Positions 28,278-40,815 of a stretch of DNA of 64,000 bases are shown here, piece by piece. Under the pieces are notes generated by a model, which saw nothing but the letters and a program-made list of their open reading frames with translations, was not told where the DNA came from and ran no database searches. How positions within the stretch are numbered: the stretch's first letter is position 1; each line of letters opens with the position of its first letter. Made by a program: the position numbers and the translations under genes. The stretch comes from Plazaster borealis (Eukaryota > Echinodermata > Asteroidea > Forcipulatida > Labidiasteridae): NCBI GenBank assembly GCA_021014325.1, contig CM037461.1:13545501-13609500 (forward strand), in the 5' to 3' direction.

Positions 28278-31200
28278 AAATAACGTATTGTCCTCGGAGA
28301 GATGTTAACATTAAATTTAAATACCCCAATCACAATGTAAAGCATGAAATAACGTATTGTCCTCGGAGAGATGTTAACATTAAATTTAAATACCCCCATC
28401 ACAATATAAAGCATAAATAACGTATTGTCCTCGGAGAGATGTTAACATTAAATTTAAATACCCCCATCACAATGTAAAGCATGAAATAACGTATTGTCCT
28501 CGGAGAGATGTTAACATTAAATTTAAATACCGCCAGCACAATATAAAGCATTAAATAACGTATTGTCCTCGGAGAGATGTTAACATTAAATTTAAATACC
28601 CCCATCACAATGTAAAGCATGAAATAACGTATTGTCCTCGGAGAGATGTTAACATTAAATTTAAATACCCCCATCACAATGTAAAGTATAAAATAACGTA
28701 TTGTCCTCGGAGAGATGTTAACATTAAATTTAAATACCTCCATCACAATATTAAGCATGAAATAACGTATTGTCCTCGGATAGATGTTTACATTAATTTA
28801 AATACCCCCATCACAATATAAAGCATGACAAAACGTATTGTCCTCGGAGAGATGTTAACATTAAATTTAAATACCCCCATCACAATGTAAAGCATGAAAT
28901 AACGTATTGTCCTCGGAGAGATGTTAACATTAAATTTAAATACCTCCATCACAATATTAAGCATGAAATAACGTATTGTCCTCGGAGAGATGTTAACATT
29001 AAATTTAAATACCCCCATCACAATGTAAAGCATGAAATAACGTATTGTCCTCGGAGAGATGTTAACATTAAATTTAAATACCCCCATCACAATATAAAGC
29101 GTAAATAACGTATTGTCCTCGGAGAGATGTTAGCATTAAATTTAAATACCCCCATCACAATGTAAAGGATGAAATAACGTATTGTCCTCGGATAGATGTT
29201 TACATTAAATTTAAATACCCCCATCACAATATAAAGCATGACAAAACGTATTGTCCTCGGAGAGATGTTAACATTAAATTTAAATACCCCCATCACAATG
29301 TAAAGCATGAAATAACGTATTGTCCTCGGAGAGATGTTAACATTAAATTTAAATACCTCCATCACAATATTAAGCATGAAATAACGTATTGTCCTCGGAG
29401 AGATGTTAACATTAAATTTAAATACCCCCATCACAATGTAAAGCATGAAATAACGTATTGTCCTCGGAGAGATGTTTACATTAATTTAAATACCCCCATC
29501 ACAATGTAAAGCATGAAATAACGTATTGTCCTTGGCGAGATGTTAACATTAAATCTAAAAACCCCCATCACAATGTAAAGCATGAAATAACGTATTGTCC
29601 TTGGAGAGATGTTAACCTTAAATTTAAACACCCCCATCACAATGTAAAGCATGAAATAACGTATTGTCCTCGGAGAGATGTTAACATTAAATGTAAATAC
29701 CCCAATCACAATGTAAAGCATGAAATAACGTATTGTCCTCGGAGAGATGTTTACATTAATTTAAATACCCCCATCACAATATAAAGCATTAAATAACGTA
29801 TTGTCCTCGGAGAGATGTTAGCATTAAATTTAAATACCCCCATCACAATGTAAAGGATGAAATAACGTATTGTCCTCGGATAGATGTTTACATTAATTTA
29901 AATACCCCCATCACAATATAAAGCATGTCAAAACGTATTGTCCTCGGAGAGATGTTAACATTAAATTTAAATACCCCCATCACAATGTAAAGCATAAAAT
30001 AACGTATTGTCCTCGGAGAGATGTTAACATTAAATTTAAATACCTCCATCACAATATTAAGCATGAAATAACGTATTGTCCTCGGAGAGATGTTAACATT
30101 AAATTTAAATAACCCCATCACAATGTAAAAGAGGAAATAACGTATTGTCCTCAGAGAGATGTTAACATTAAATTTAAAACCTCCCATCACAATGTAAAGT
30201 ATAAAATAACGTATTGTCCTCGGAGAGATGTTAACATTAAATTTAAATACCCCCATCACAATATAAAGCACTAAATAACGTATTGTCCTCGGAGAGATGT
30301 TAGCATTAAATTTAAATACCCCCATCACAATGTAAAGCATTAAATAACGTATTGTCCTCGGAGAGATGTTAACAATAAATAAATTTAAAAAAACCTATCA
30401 CAATGTAAAGCATGAAATAACGAATTGTCCTTGGAGAGATGTTAGCATTAAATTTAAATACCCCCATCACAATATGAAGCATGAAATAACGTATTGTCCT
30501 CGGAGAGATGTTAACATTAAATTTAAATACCCCAATCACAATGTAAAGCATGAAATAACGTATTGTCCTCGGAGAGATGTTAACATTAAATTTAAATACC
30601 CCAGTCACAATCTAAAGCATGAAATAACGTATTGTCCTCGGAGAGATGTTAACGTTAAATTTAAACACCCCCATCACAATGTAAAGCATGAAATAATGTA
30701 TTGTCCTCGGAGAGATGTTAACATTAAATGTAAATACGCCAATCACAATGTAAAGCATGAAATAACGTATTGTCCTCGGAGAGATGTTAACATTAAATTT
30801 AAACACCCCCATCACAATGTAAAGCATGAAATAACGTATTGTCCTCGGAGAGATGTTAACATTAAATGTAAATACTCCAATCACAATGTAAAGCATGAAA
30901 TAACGTATTGTCCTCGGAGAGATGTTTACATTAATTTAAATACCCCCATCACAATATAAAGCATTAAATAACGTATTGTCCTCGGAGAGATGTTAGCATT
31001 AAATTTAAATACCCCCATCACAATGTAAAGGATGAAATAACGTATTGTCCTCGGATAGATGTTTACATTAATTTAAATACCCCCATCACAATATAAAGCA
31101 TGACAAAACGTATTGTCCTCGGAGAGATGTTAACATTAAATTTGTATACCCCCATCACAATGTAAAGCATGAAATAACGTATTGTCCTCGGAGAGATGTT

Positions 31201-34200
31201 AACATTAAATTTAAATACCTCCATCACAATATTAAGCATGAAATAACGTATTGTCCTCGGAGAGATGTTAACATTAAATTTAAATACCCCCATCACAATG
31301 TAAAAGATAAAATAACGTATTGTCCTCGGAGAGATGTTAACATTAAATTTAAATACCCCCATCACAATATAAAGCGTAAATAACGTATTGTCCTCGGAGA
31401 GATGTTAGCATTAAATTTAAATACCCCCATCACAATGTAAAGGATGAAATAACGTATTGTCCTCGGATAGATGTTTACATTAATTTAAATACCCCCATCA
31501 CAATATAAAGCATGACAAAACGTATTGTCCTCGGAGAGATGTTAACATTAAATTTAAATACCCCCATCACAATGTAAAGCATGAAATAACGTATTGTCCT
31601 CGGAGAGATGTTAACATTAAATTTAAATACCTCCATCACAATATTAAGCATGAAATAACGTATTGTCCTCAGAGAGATGTTAACATTAAATTTAAATACC
31701 CCCATCACAATGTAAAAGATGAAATAACGTATTGTCCTCGGAGAGATGGTAACATAAAATTTAAAACCCCCATCACAATGTAAAGTATAAAATAACATAT
31801 TGTCCTCGGAGAGATGTTAACATTAAATGTAAATACCCCATCACAATGTAAAGCATGAAATAACGTATTGTCCTTGGAGAGATGTTAACATTAAATTTAA
31901 ACACCCCCATCACAATGTAAAGCATGAAATAACGTATTGTCCTCGGAGAGATGTTAACATTAAATGTAAATACCCCAATCACAATGTAAGGCATGAAATA
32001 ACGTATTGTCCTCGGAGAGATGTTTACATTAATTTAAATACTCCCATCACAATGTAAAGCATTAAATAACGTATTGTCCTCGGAGAGATGTTAGCATTAA
32101 ATTTAAATACCCCCATCACAATGTAAAGGATGAAATAACGTATTGTCCTCGGATAGATGTTTACATTAATTTAAATACCCCCATCACAATATAAAGCATG
32201 ACAAAACGTATTGTCCTCGGAGAGATGTTAACATTAAATTTAAATACCCCCATCACAATGTAAAGCATGAAATAACGTATTGTCCTCGGAGAGATGTTAA
32301 CATTAAATTTAAATACCTCCATCACAATATTAAGCATGAAATAACGTATTGTCCTCGGAGAGATGTTAACATTAAATTTAAATAACCCCATCACAATGTA
32401 AAAGATGAAATAACGTATTGTCCTCGGAGAGATGTTAACAATAAATTTAAAACCTCCCATCACAATGTAAAGTATAAAATAACGTATTGTCCTCGGAGAG
32501 ATGTTAACATTAAATTTAAATACCCCATCACAATATAAAGCATAAATAACGTATTGTCCTCAGATAGATGTTTACATTAATTTAAATACCCCCATCACAA
32601 TATAAAGCATGACAAAACGTATTGTCCTCGGAGAGATGTTAACATTAAATTTAAATACCCCATCACAATGTAAAGCATGAAATAACCTATCGTCCTCGGA
32701 GAGATGTTAACATTAAATTTAAATACCTCCATCACAATATTAAGCATGAAATAACGTATTGTCCTCGGAGAGATGTTAACATTAAATTTAAAACCCCCCA
32801 TCACAATGTAAAGTATAAAATAACGTATTGTCCTCGGAGAGATGTTAACATTAAATTTAAATACCCCCATCACAATATAAAGCATAAATAACGTATTGTC
32901 CTCGGAGAGATGTTAGTATTAAATTTAAATACCCCAATCACAATGTAAAGGATGAAATAACGTATTGTCCTCGGAGAGATGTTAACATTAAATTTAAATA
33001 CCCCCATCACAATATAAAGCATAAATAACGTATTGTCCTCGGAGAGATGTTAACATTAAATTTAAATACCCTAATCACAATGTAAAGCATGAAATAACGT
33101 ATTGTCCTCGGAGAGATGTTAACATTAAATTTAAATACCCCCATCACAATATAAAGCATAAATAACGTATTGTCCTCGGAGAGATGTTAACATTAAATTT
33201 AAATACCCCAATCACAATGTAAAGCATGAAATAACGTATTGTCCTCGGAGAGATGTTAACATTAAATTTAAATACCCCCATCCCAATGTAAAGCATAAAA
33301 TAACGTATTGTCCTCGGAGAGATGTGAACATTAAATGTAAATACCCCATCACAATGTAAAGCATGAAATAACGTATTGTCCTCGGATAGATGTTTACATT
33401 AATTTAAATACCCCCATCACAATATAAAGCATGACAAAACGTATTGTCCTCGGAGAGATGTTAACATTAAATTTAAATACCCCCATCACAATGTACAGCA
33501 TGAAATAACGTATTGTCCTCGGAGAGATGTTAACATTAAATTTAAATACCTCCATCACAATATTAAGCATGAAATAACGTATTGTCCTCGGAGAGATGTT
33601 AACATTAAATTTAAATACCCCCATCACAATGTAAAAGATAAAATAACGTATTGTCCTGGGAGAGATGTTAACATTAAATTTAAATACCTCCATCACAATA
33701 TTAAGCATGAAATAACGTATTGTCCTCGGAGAGATGTTAACATTAAATTTAAATACCCCCATCACAATGTAAAAGATAAAATAACGTATTGTCCTCGGAG
33801 AGATGTTAACATTAAATTTAAATACCCCCATCACAATATAAAGCGTAAATAACGTATTGTCCTCGGAGAGATGTTAGCATTAAATTTAAATACCCCCATC
33901 ACAATGTAAAGGATGAAATAACGTATTGTCCTCGGATAGATGTTTACATTAATTTAAATACCCCCATCACAATACAAAGCATGACAAAACGTATTGTCCT
34001 CGGAGAGATGTTAACATTAAATTTAAATACCCCCATCACAATGTAAAGCATGAAATAACGTATTGTCCTCGGAGAGATGTTAACATTAAATTTAAATACC
34101 TCCATCACAATATTAAGCATGAAATAACGTATTGTCCTCGGAGAGATGTTAACATTAAATGTAAATACCCCCATCACAATGTAAAAGATGAAATAACGTA

Positions 34201-37032
34201 TTGTCCTCGGAGAGATGGTAACATAAAATTTAAAACCCCCCATCACAATGTTAAGTATAGAATAACGTATTGTCCTCGGAGAGATGTTAACATTAAATGT
34301 AAATACCCCATCACAATGTAAAGCATGAAATAACGTTTTGCCCTCGGAGAGATGTTAACATTAAATTTAAATACCCCCATCACAATCTAAAGCATGAAAT
34401 AACGTATTGTCCTTGGCGAGATGTTAACATTAAATCTAAAAACCCCATCACAATGTAAAGCATGAAATAACGTATTGTCCTTGGAGAGATGTTAACCTTA
34501 AATTTAAACACCCCCATCACAATGTAAAGCATGAAATAACGTATTGTCCTCGGAGAGATGTTAACATTAAATGTAAATACCCCAATCACAATGTAAAGCA
34601 TGAAATAACGTATTGTCCTCGGAGAGATGTTTACATTAATTTAAATACCCCCATCACAATATAAAGCATTAAATAACGTATTGTCCTCGGAGAGATGTTA
34701 GCATTAAATTTAAATACCCCCATCACAATGTAAAGGATGAAATAACGTATTGTCCTTGTCCTCGGAGAGATGTTTACATTAATTTAAATACCCCCATCAC
34801 AATATAAAGCATTAAATAACGTATTGTCCTCGGAGAGATGTTAGCATTAAATTTAAATACCCCCATCACAATGTAAAGGATAAAATAACGTATTGTCCTC
34901 GGATAGATGTTTACATTAATTTAAATACCCCCATCACAATATAAAGCATGTCAAAACGTATTGTCCTCGGAGAGATGTTAACATTAAATTTAAATACCCC
35001 ATCACACAATGTAAAGAAAAACAATTTAAATACCCCCATCACAATGTAAAGCATAAAATAACGTATTGTCCTCGGAGAGATGTTAACATTAAATTAAAAT
35101 ACCTCCATCACAATATTAAGCATGAAATAACGTATTGTCCTCGGAGAGATGTTAACATTAAATTTAAATAACCCCATCACAATGTAAAAGAGGAAATAAC
35201 GTATTGTCCTCAGAGAGATGTTAACATTAAATTTAAAACCTCCCATCAAAATGTAAAGTATAAAATAACGTATTGTCCTTGGAGAGATGTTAACATTAAA
35301 TTTAAATACCCCCATCACAATATAAAGCATAAATAACGTATTGTCCTCGGATACATGTTTACATTAATTTAAATACCCCCATCACAATATAAAGCATGAC
35401 AAAACGTATTGTCCTCGGATAGATGTTAACATTAAATTTAAATACCCCCATCACAATGTAAAGCATGAAATAACGTATCGTCCTCGGAGAGATGTTAACA
35501 TTAAATTTAAATACCTCCATCACAATATTAAGCATGAAATAACGTATTGTCCTCGGAGAGATGTTAACATTAAATTTAAATACCCCCATCACAATGTAAA
35601 AGATGAAATAACGTATTGTCCTCGGAGAGATGTTAACATTAAATTTAAAACCCCCCATCACAATGTAAAGCATGAAATAACGTATTGTCCTCGGAGAGAT
35701 GTTAACATTAAATTTAAATACCTCCATCACAATATTAAGCATGAAATAACGTATTGTCCTCGGAGAGATGTTAACATTAAATTTAAATACCCCCATCACA
35801 ATGTAAAAGATAAAATAACGTATTGTCCTCGGAGAGATGTTAACATTAAATTTAAATACCCCCATCACAATATAAAGCATAAATAACGTATTGTCCTCGG
35901 AGAGATGTTAACATTAAATTTAAATACCCCAATCACAATGTAAAGGATGAAATAACGTATTGTCCTCGGAGAGATGTTAACATTAAATTTAAATACCCCC
36001 ATCACAATATTAAGCATGAAATAACGTATTGTCCTCGGAGAGATGTTAACATTAAATTTAAATACCCCCATCACAATGTAAAAGATAAAATAACGTATTG
36101 TCCTCGGAGAGATGTTAACATTAAATTTAAATACCCCCATCACAATATAAAGCATAAATAACGTATTGTCCTCGGAGAGATGTTAACATTAAATTTCAAT
36201 ACCCCAATCACAATGTAAAGGATGAAATAACGTATTGTCCTCGGAGAGATGTTAACATTAAATTTAAATACCTCCATCACAATATTAAGCATGAAATAAC
36301 GTATTGTCCTCGGAGAGATGTTAACATTAAATTTAAATACCCCCATCACAATGTAAAAGATAAAATAACGTATTGTCCTCGGAGAGATGTTAACATTAAA
36401 TTTAAATACCCCCATCACAATATAAAGCATAAATAACGTATTGTCCTCGGAGAGATGTTAACATTAAATTTAAATACCCCCATCACAATATAAAGCATAA
36501 ATAACGTATTGTCCTCGGAGAGATGTTAACATTAAATTTAAATACCCCAATCACAATGTAAAGCATGAAACAACGTATTGTCCTCGGAGAGATGTTAACA
36601 TTAAATTTAAATACCCCCATCCCAATGTAAAGCATAAAATAACGTATTGTCCTCGGAGAGATGTTAACATTAAATTTAAATACCCCAATCACAATGTAAA
36701 GCATGAAATAAGGTATTGTCCTCGGAGAGATGTTAACATTAAATTTAAATACCCCCATCCCAATGTAAAGCATAAAATAACGTATTGTCCTCGGAGAGAT
36801 GTTAACATTAAATGTAAATACCCCATCACAATGTAAAGCATGAAATAACGTTTTGCCCTCGGAGAGATGTTAACATTAAATTTAAATACCCCCATCACAT
36901 TCTAAAGCATGAAATAATGTATTGTCCTTGGCGAGATGTTAACATTAAATCTAAAAACCCCATCACAATGTAAAGCATGAAATAACGTTTTGTCCTCGGA
37001 GAAATGTTAACATTAAATCTAAATGATGAGAT

Positions 37033-37205
37033 AAAGTTAACATCTCTCCGAGGACAATACGTTATTTCATGCTCTACATTGTGATGGGGGTATTTAAATT
37101 TAATGTTAACATCTCTCCGAGGACAAAACGTCATTTCATGCTTTGTATTGTGTTAGGGTTGTTTAGTTTAATACATCTGTCCGAGGACAGTATGTTACTT
37201 GAGGC
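37033..37205 (-). repeat. Inverted satellite monomers at array edge
   Basis: After 37.02 kb the monomer switches strand. The words gttaacatctctccgagg and tcatgctctacattgtgat are the reverse complement of the array monomer. Two good inverted copies (about 37036-37145) and a third, diverged one with the core ctgtccgaggacag (near 37170-37190) follow. The junction places forward and inverted monomers within about 30 bp of each other, so single strands could fold into a long hairpin. Confidence 0.9.
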
Positions 37206-37210
37206 AACAT

Positions 37211-37280
37211 CATTATATAAGGCATGAAGTAACGTATTGTCCTCGGAGAGATGTTAACATTAAGTCTTAACACCCCATCG
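37211..37280 (+). repeat. Last forward satellite monomer, degenerate
   Basis: A final forward-orientation copy starts near ggcatgaagtaacgtattg and runs through gtcctcggagagatgtta to a diverged tail (aagtcttaacaccccatcg). It marks the right boundary of recognisable satellite. Confidence 0.85.
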
Positions 37281-37503
37281 TGCTCTTGTCCTCACTCGCA
37301 TATCAAAGCGAGAAATGTCCTCGCATGAATAATACAAATCATAGAATGAAAAAATACAAAATGGAAAAATTCAATTGACAAAGGGGCATTATAATACTAG
37401 AAAAAGAAAAGTATCGCTGTATTATGGCGTATCTGCCCTGCAAAATGGGGTCCTCGGAAGCCAGTATAATATTAACGTCCTCGGAGATAATGGTGATGCA
37501 CGT

Positions 37504-37670
37504 ATGTGTGTGTGTGAGCGTGTCTATCCATTCAAACCGAGGACTTTAACAAAAGGGATCCGGGTGTTTGACAGAGCGAGGACGTCCTCGCTTCGTTTTC
37601 GTGTACAAACCCAATGGGGACATCGCTAAAAAAAACTATGTCCAAACAATGGGAGAACAAAGAGAAGTCC
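37504..37670 (+). repeat. Direct repeat copy 1 (167 bp)
   Basis: Nearly identical to 37909-38075 at an offset of 405 bp. The copy starts in a TG run and includes gagcgtgtctatccattc, ccgaggactttaac, the palindrome-like gaggacgtcctcgc, and a tail ending aaagagaagtcc. Stop-free frames over it are accidental. Confidence 0.92.
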
Positions 37671-37908
37671 AATTTGAACAACTGTGCATGCTCAATGTGG
37701 GACAAAGTGTCTACTAAGGATGGTGGGGGTGGTGGTGGGTGGACACACGGAAGGGCATATGTGGGGTCCTGACAACAATGGAACAATTGACCCCACAAGG
37801 TCATTTCAATAGGAACAATTGGGCCCCACAAGGGAATTCTTCAGAAAAGGGAATAATAGAACAACAATAGCAGTACCCCACAAACCGGATCCGTAAGGAT
37901 GTGTGTGT

Positions 37909-38075
37909 GTGTGTGTGTGTGAGCGTGTCTATCCATTCAAACCGAGGACTTTAACAAAAGGGATCCGGGTGTTTGACAGAGCGAGAACGTCCTCGCTTCG
38001 TTTTCGTGTACAAACCCAATGGGGACGTCGCTAAAAAAAAATATGTCCAAACAATGGGAGAACAAAGAGAAGTCC
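37909..38075 (+). repeat. Direct repeat copy 2 (167 bp)
   Basis: Second copy of the 37504-37670 segment with only a few substitutions (gaggacgtcc becomes gagaacgtcc, and acatcgct becomes acgtcgct). The intervening sequence (37671-37908) is not duplicated inside the window. Confidence 0.92.
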
Positions 38076-38221
38076 TCGGTAAGCGGGATTTACAAACATG
38101 TGTGTGTGTGTGTGTGTGTTGGGGGAGGGGTGATTGTATGGGCCACCCAAATCAAAAATTGTGAGTGTAACGCCCCTCCCTTTCCCACCCCACCCCGAGT
38201 TTTTATGCGTCTGAACATCTC

Positions 38222-38826
38222 AGCCGCCATAGGACGACCACCCAATAAAAAGCCGTTCTTAGACAACCAATCAAGTGAAATTTAGTCTTATGTCGACCAA
38301 GACCAATTTGAACATCCATGGCACACAAGTCCAGTATGATCAACATAACTCCCCGCTGAGGAATATCATGGTTATTTTCATATTAACCGCAATTTAGGCC
38401 CCAGTCACAGGATTCATCATAGGCCTTAGTCCCTTTTTCTCTGAGGGTCAACACAGGAAAGATTATTCCCGAATATCTGATAGTTGATTTAGCCGCCATA
38501 GGACGACCACCCATTAAAAAGCCGTTCTTAGAACGACCAATCAAGTGAAATTCTGTCTTATGTCGACCAAGACCAATTTGAACATCTATGGCACACAAGT
38601 CCAGTATGATCAACCAAATCCCCGCTGAGGAATATCATAATTATTTTCATATTAACCGCAATTTAGGCCCTAGTCACGGGATTCATCATAGGCCTCAGTT
38701 CCTTTTTCTCTGAGGGTCAACACAGGAAAGATAATTCCCGAATATCTGATAGTTGATTTAGCCGCCATACGACCACCCAATAAAAAGCCGTTCTTAGAAC
38801 GACCAATCAATTTGAACATCCATGGC
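38222..38826 (+). repeat. 269-bp tandem duplication, 2.25 copies
   Basis: The word gccgccata starts units at 38223, 38492 and 38761, an exact 269-bp period. Units 1 and 2 are complete and share the segments accaagaccaatttgaac, ggcacacaagtccagtatg and gagggtcaacacagg. Unit 3 stops after about 66 bp and jumps to the word caatttgaacatccatggc. No coding potential was recognised. Confidence 0.93.
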
Positions 38827-39335
38827 ACGCGTCACGCACGAACACTGACCCTGATGCGTTACAATGTGTAACTATTCGCGCCAGGTATCCGAACCAAAGC
38901 AGGTAACCAGGCTTACCGCATGTACGTAGTGTTATAACTCTTTGTAGGCTGCAGTTGTTGTGTATGATTCAATGTTGAAGTGCAGACTGCAGTGCTACCA
39001 CTCACACCAGCAGTACTACTTGTACTACTACTAGGCTTAGTTGAGTATATTGAAATCTGCTGTTCCTTTTTTACAAAATAAATTCGTCATACACTGAACA
39101 AGTTCAAAATAGCTAATGAAGTAATAGTTTGTCATCCCACCTACCGAGAGGAAATTTTGGAACTAGAAAAATTAACACGAAAATTAGTCATTGCCGATAT
39201 TGTCCTGTTCATCTTGGTGGCGTTTTTGATTGTTTTCTCCATACTTGCTGCATTTATATAAACGTGAGTAGTAACTTTTAGTAGGCCTTTACCCAACTTT
39301 TCATTTCAAACTGATCATCGGTTATTTTGTCAGTA
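38827..39335. other. Gene-free stretch upstream of SET locus
   Basis: No ORF, repeat or RNA gene is recognised. It lies directly 5' of the proposed first SET exon and would hold its promoter and 5' UTR if that model is right, but no clear core promoter motif stands out. Confidence 0.4.
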
Positions 39336-39397
39336 ATGTCACAAGACACAAGGGTGAAAGGTAAAAAGTCTAAAGAAGGTGCAAGCTCAATGCCAAA
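39336..39397 (+). CDS. SET locus exon 1 (start exon, putative)
   Basis: The ATG opens a lysine-rich 20-residue stretch (MSQDTRVKGKKSKEGASSMP) ending in a split codon before gtatga. Phase 2 joins exactly to the next exon. The start was chosen because it is the only ATG near a phase-compatible donor; there is no homology support for this exon alone. Confidence 0.5.
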
Positions 39398-39526
39398 GTA
39401 TGATCTTTGACCTTTAATTAATGTTAAAGTTATTCCAGTCGAAGGGCAATAACTTTCAAAAAATGTGTATCTTTGCTTTCATTTTTTTTTTGAAACTAAC
39501 TCTTAAAAAGTCTCTTTTTATTACAG

Positions 39527-39639
39527 AATTTTAATGCCCTTCCCCAGAAGAGTATCTCCAATTGCTGAGGCAGAACATTTCTGTCAATCAGGGTTGGATA
39601 AAGAAGGGTTTTGCCACAGATATATTGATGACTCTATAG
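39527..39639 (+). CDS. SET locus exon 2 (pre-SET/SET start)
   Basis: Preceded by a pyrimidine-rich ttattacag acceptor and followed by gtaagc. The frame is open throughout and ends in phase 1, giving EAEHFCQSGLDKEGF and RYIDDSI, with the SET glycine codon split across the junction. Confidence 0.8.
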
Positions 39640-40084
39640 GTAAGCTTAAGAATAAGAGAATCACGGTGAATCACCACTTCTAAATAGATTTTACTTCTAG
39701 AACTTTGACTATGAGGTTCGTTCCGCTTTAGTCTCCACGATAAAAATTGGGTTGAGTGCCATCCTTTATGAAAAGTTTAATTAGCTCTAATTTGATTTTG
39801 GTGATAGAGATGCACCTATATATTATTCATCTAAGATTTGTGATCCGGGTGACCATTGATGTGGTCACACAATGACAAGGTTTTGACAAGGTTTTGTGAA
39901 ATCTGAGTTGATTTGACATTTGGAATGACCTAGCAATAGCATTGCATGATTTGCACGAAGCAACATCATCATTGCTGTTGTGACCTTTGACCTGTGATAT
40001 TTTTTAGCGCCAAACAAATTCCGTACAGTTTTTGGATTTTATGTGTTGCTGAGAACCTATATAATCATAAAATGCAGACAATTA

Positions 40085-40815
40085 AATGGGACCATATTGG
40101 CGCGTGTATATCGTGATAACGCAAAATCGCCTGAAATAGTAAAAATTTGTAGTTGGGTACGACCCTTTTACCTTTATTATATTTGTGCGCCAACATGATC
40201 CCAATTATTTTCCGAATGAAATCTGTTTAGGAACATTAAACTAAACCACACACTAGAAAAAATTCATGGGATCTTGTTGGCGCAGGTATTTACAAGAATG
40301 AGAAAAGTGCAATTCTACACAATTCTAGGCTATATGTGTAGAATGCAAATGCAATAGAAAAATTTCAAAAAATATTTTAACATGCAAATTGTAAAGATCC
40401 CAAGATTCTTTTTCTATTAATTGTTATTAGAGGAAAACTGTTTCTACACCTGGTTGTCATTTGAAAAAGTCTTTTGATGTTGGCGCGCGAGGTTACAGAG
40501 GTGCGAAAACGCAAGAAATTTGTAAAATTTGACCTTTGACCTCTATTATCTCTCTGCGCCAACGAGATCCCACCAACTTTGTGCTTAAATTTGTTTTAGA
40601 GCTGCAAGTTCTTTCATATGAACTTGTTTTTTTCATTTCTGGGATCTTATAGGCGCATCGAGTTATGAGGCCTTGAAAACAGCACGAGGGCGCTGTTCGT
40701 CAAAGGTTCAGGTCAGCATAACATGACGCGCCAACGAGATCCCAACAATTTTTTTTAATTGTGTTATGCGCCCAACTAGAGGTTTAAAAAAATGTTTTAA
40801 TTTCGTTGGCGCAAA
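40085..40815. repeat. Alternating inverted-repeat cluster in SET intron
   Basis: The 17-mer gcgccaacgagatccca and its complement alternate through the intron. Forward copies lie near 40187, 40557 and 40728. Reverse copies lie near 40088, 40268, 40480 (partial), 40641 and 40804 (partial). Neighbouring forward and reverse copies are 70-100 bp apart and could fold into hairpins. Segments between them share the words tgacctttgacct and ttttag. Several decayed foldback or MITE-like units in tandem is the likeliest reading. Confidence 0.7.

Larger units (their letters stand above)
1..37025 (+). repeat. 69-bp tandem satellite array
   Basis: One continuous head-to-tail array of a 69-bp AT-rich monomer, about 535 copies by simple division, already in progress at base 1. 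The core gtcctcggagagatgtta is nearly invariant. It is followed by an AT block holding GTTAAC and ATTTAAAT palindromes, a run of 4 to 6 C, and a more variable tail around atcacaatgtaaagcatga. Variants include gttagcatt, a one-base-shorter gtttacattaattt form, ggtaacataaaa, cttggcgag, acctccatc and an A-rich aacaataaataaat form. A few monomers carry internal deletions (near 2850, 8305, 11700, 12233, 35010). The monomer length is a multiple of three, so long stop-free frames appear on both strands (for example 26613-28277 on minus and 26130-27383 on plus); these are not proteins. A centromeric or heterochromatic role is inference only. Confidence 0.98.
37281..38221. other. Satellite flank rich in GTCCTCG words
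   Basis: No gene is seen here. The satellite core word GTCCTCG or its complement recurs outside the array: near 37288 (partial), 37317, 37450, 37477, 37537, a double palindromic copy near 37576, then 37942, 37985 and 38070. The copy at 37477 reads gtcctcggagataatg, close to the monomer. TG microsatellites lie near 37505, 37897 and 38100, and a G-rich tract lies at 37719-37742. Confidence 0.65.

Noticed and set aside
1..37025. Long ORFs on both strands encoding 23-residue repeats
   Set aside because: They are open only because the 69-bp monomer is a multiple of three and lacks stops in two frames. They start and stop wherever a monomer changes length, and both strands are open at once.
1..37025. 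CRISPR-like regular spacing
   Set aside because: No unique spacers exist; every position of the 69-bp unit is repeated, and the context is animal genomic DNA.
37375..38285. Stop-free frames in the satellite flank
   Set aside because: They cover TG microsatellites and the duplicated 167-bp segment, and have no protein-like features or splice context.
38383..38613. Minus-strand ORF in the 269-bp tandem repeat
   Set aside because: It simply reads through the repeat unit; no recognisable domain.
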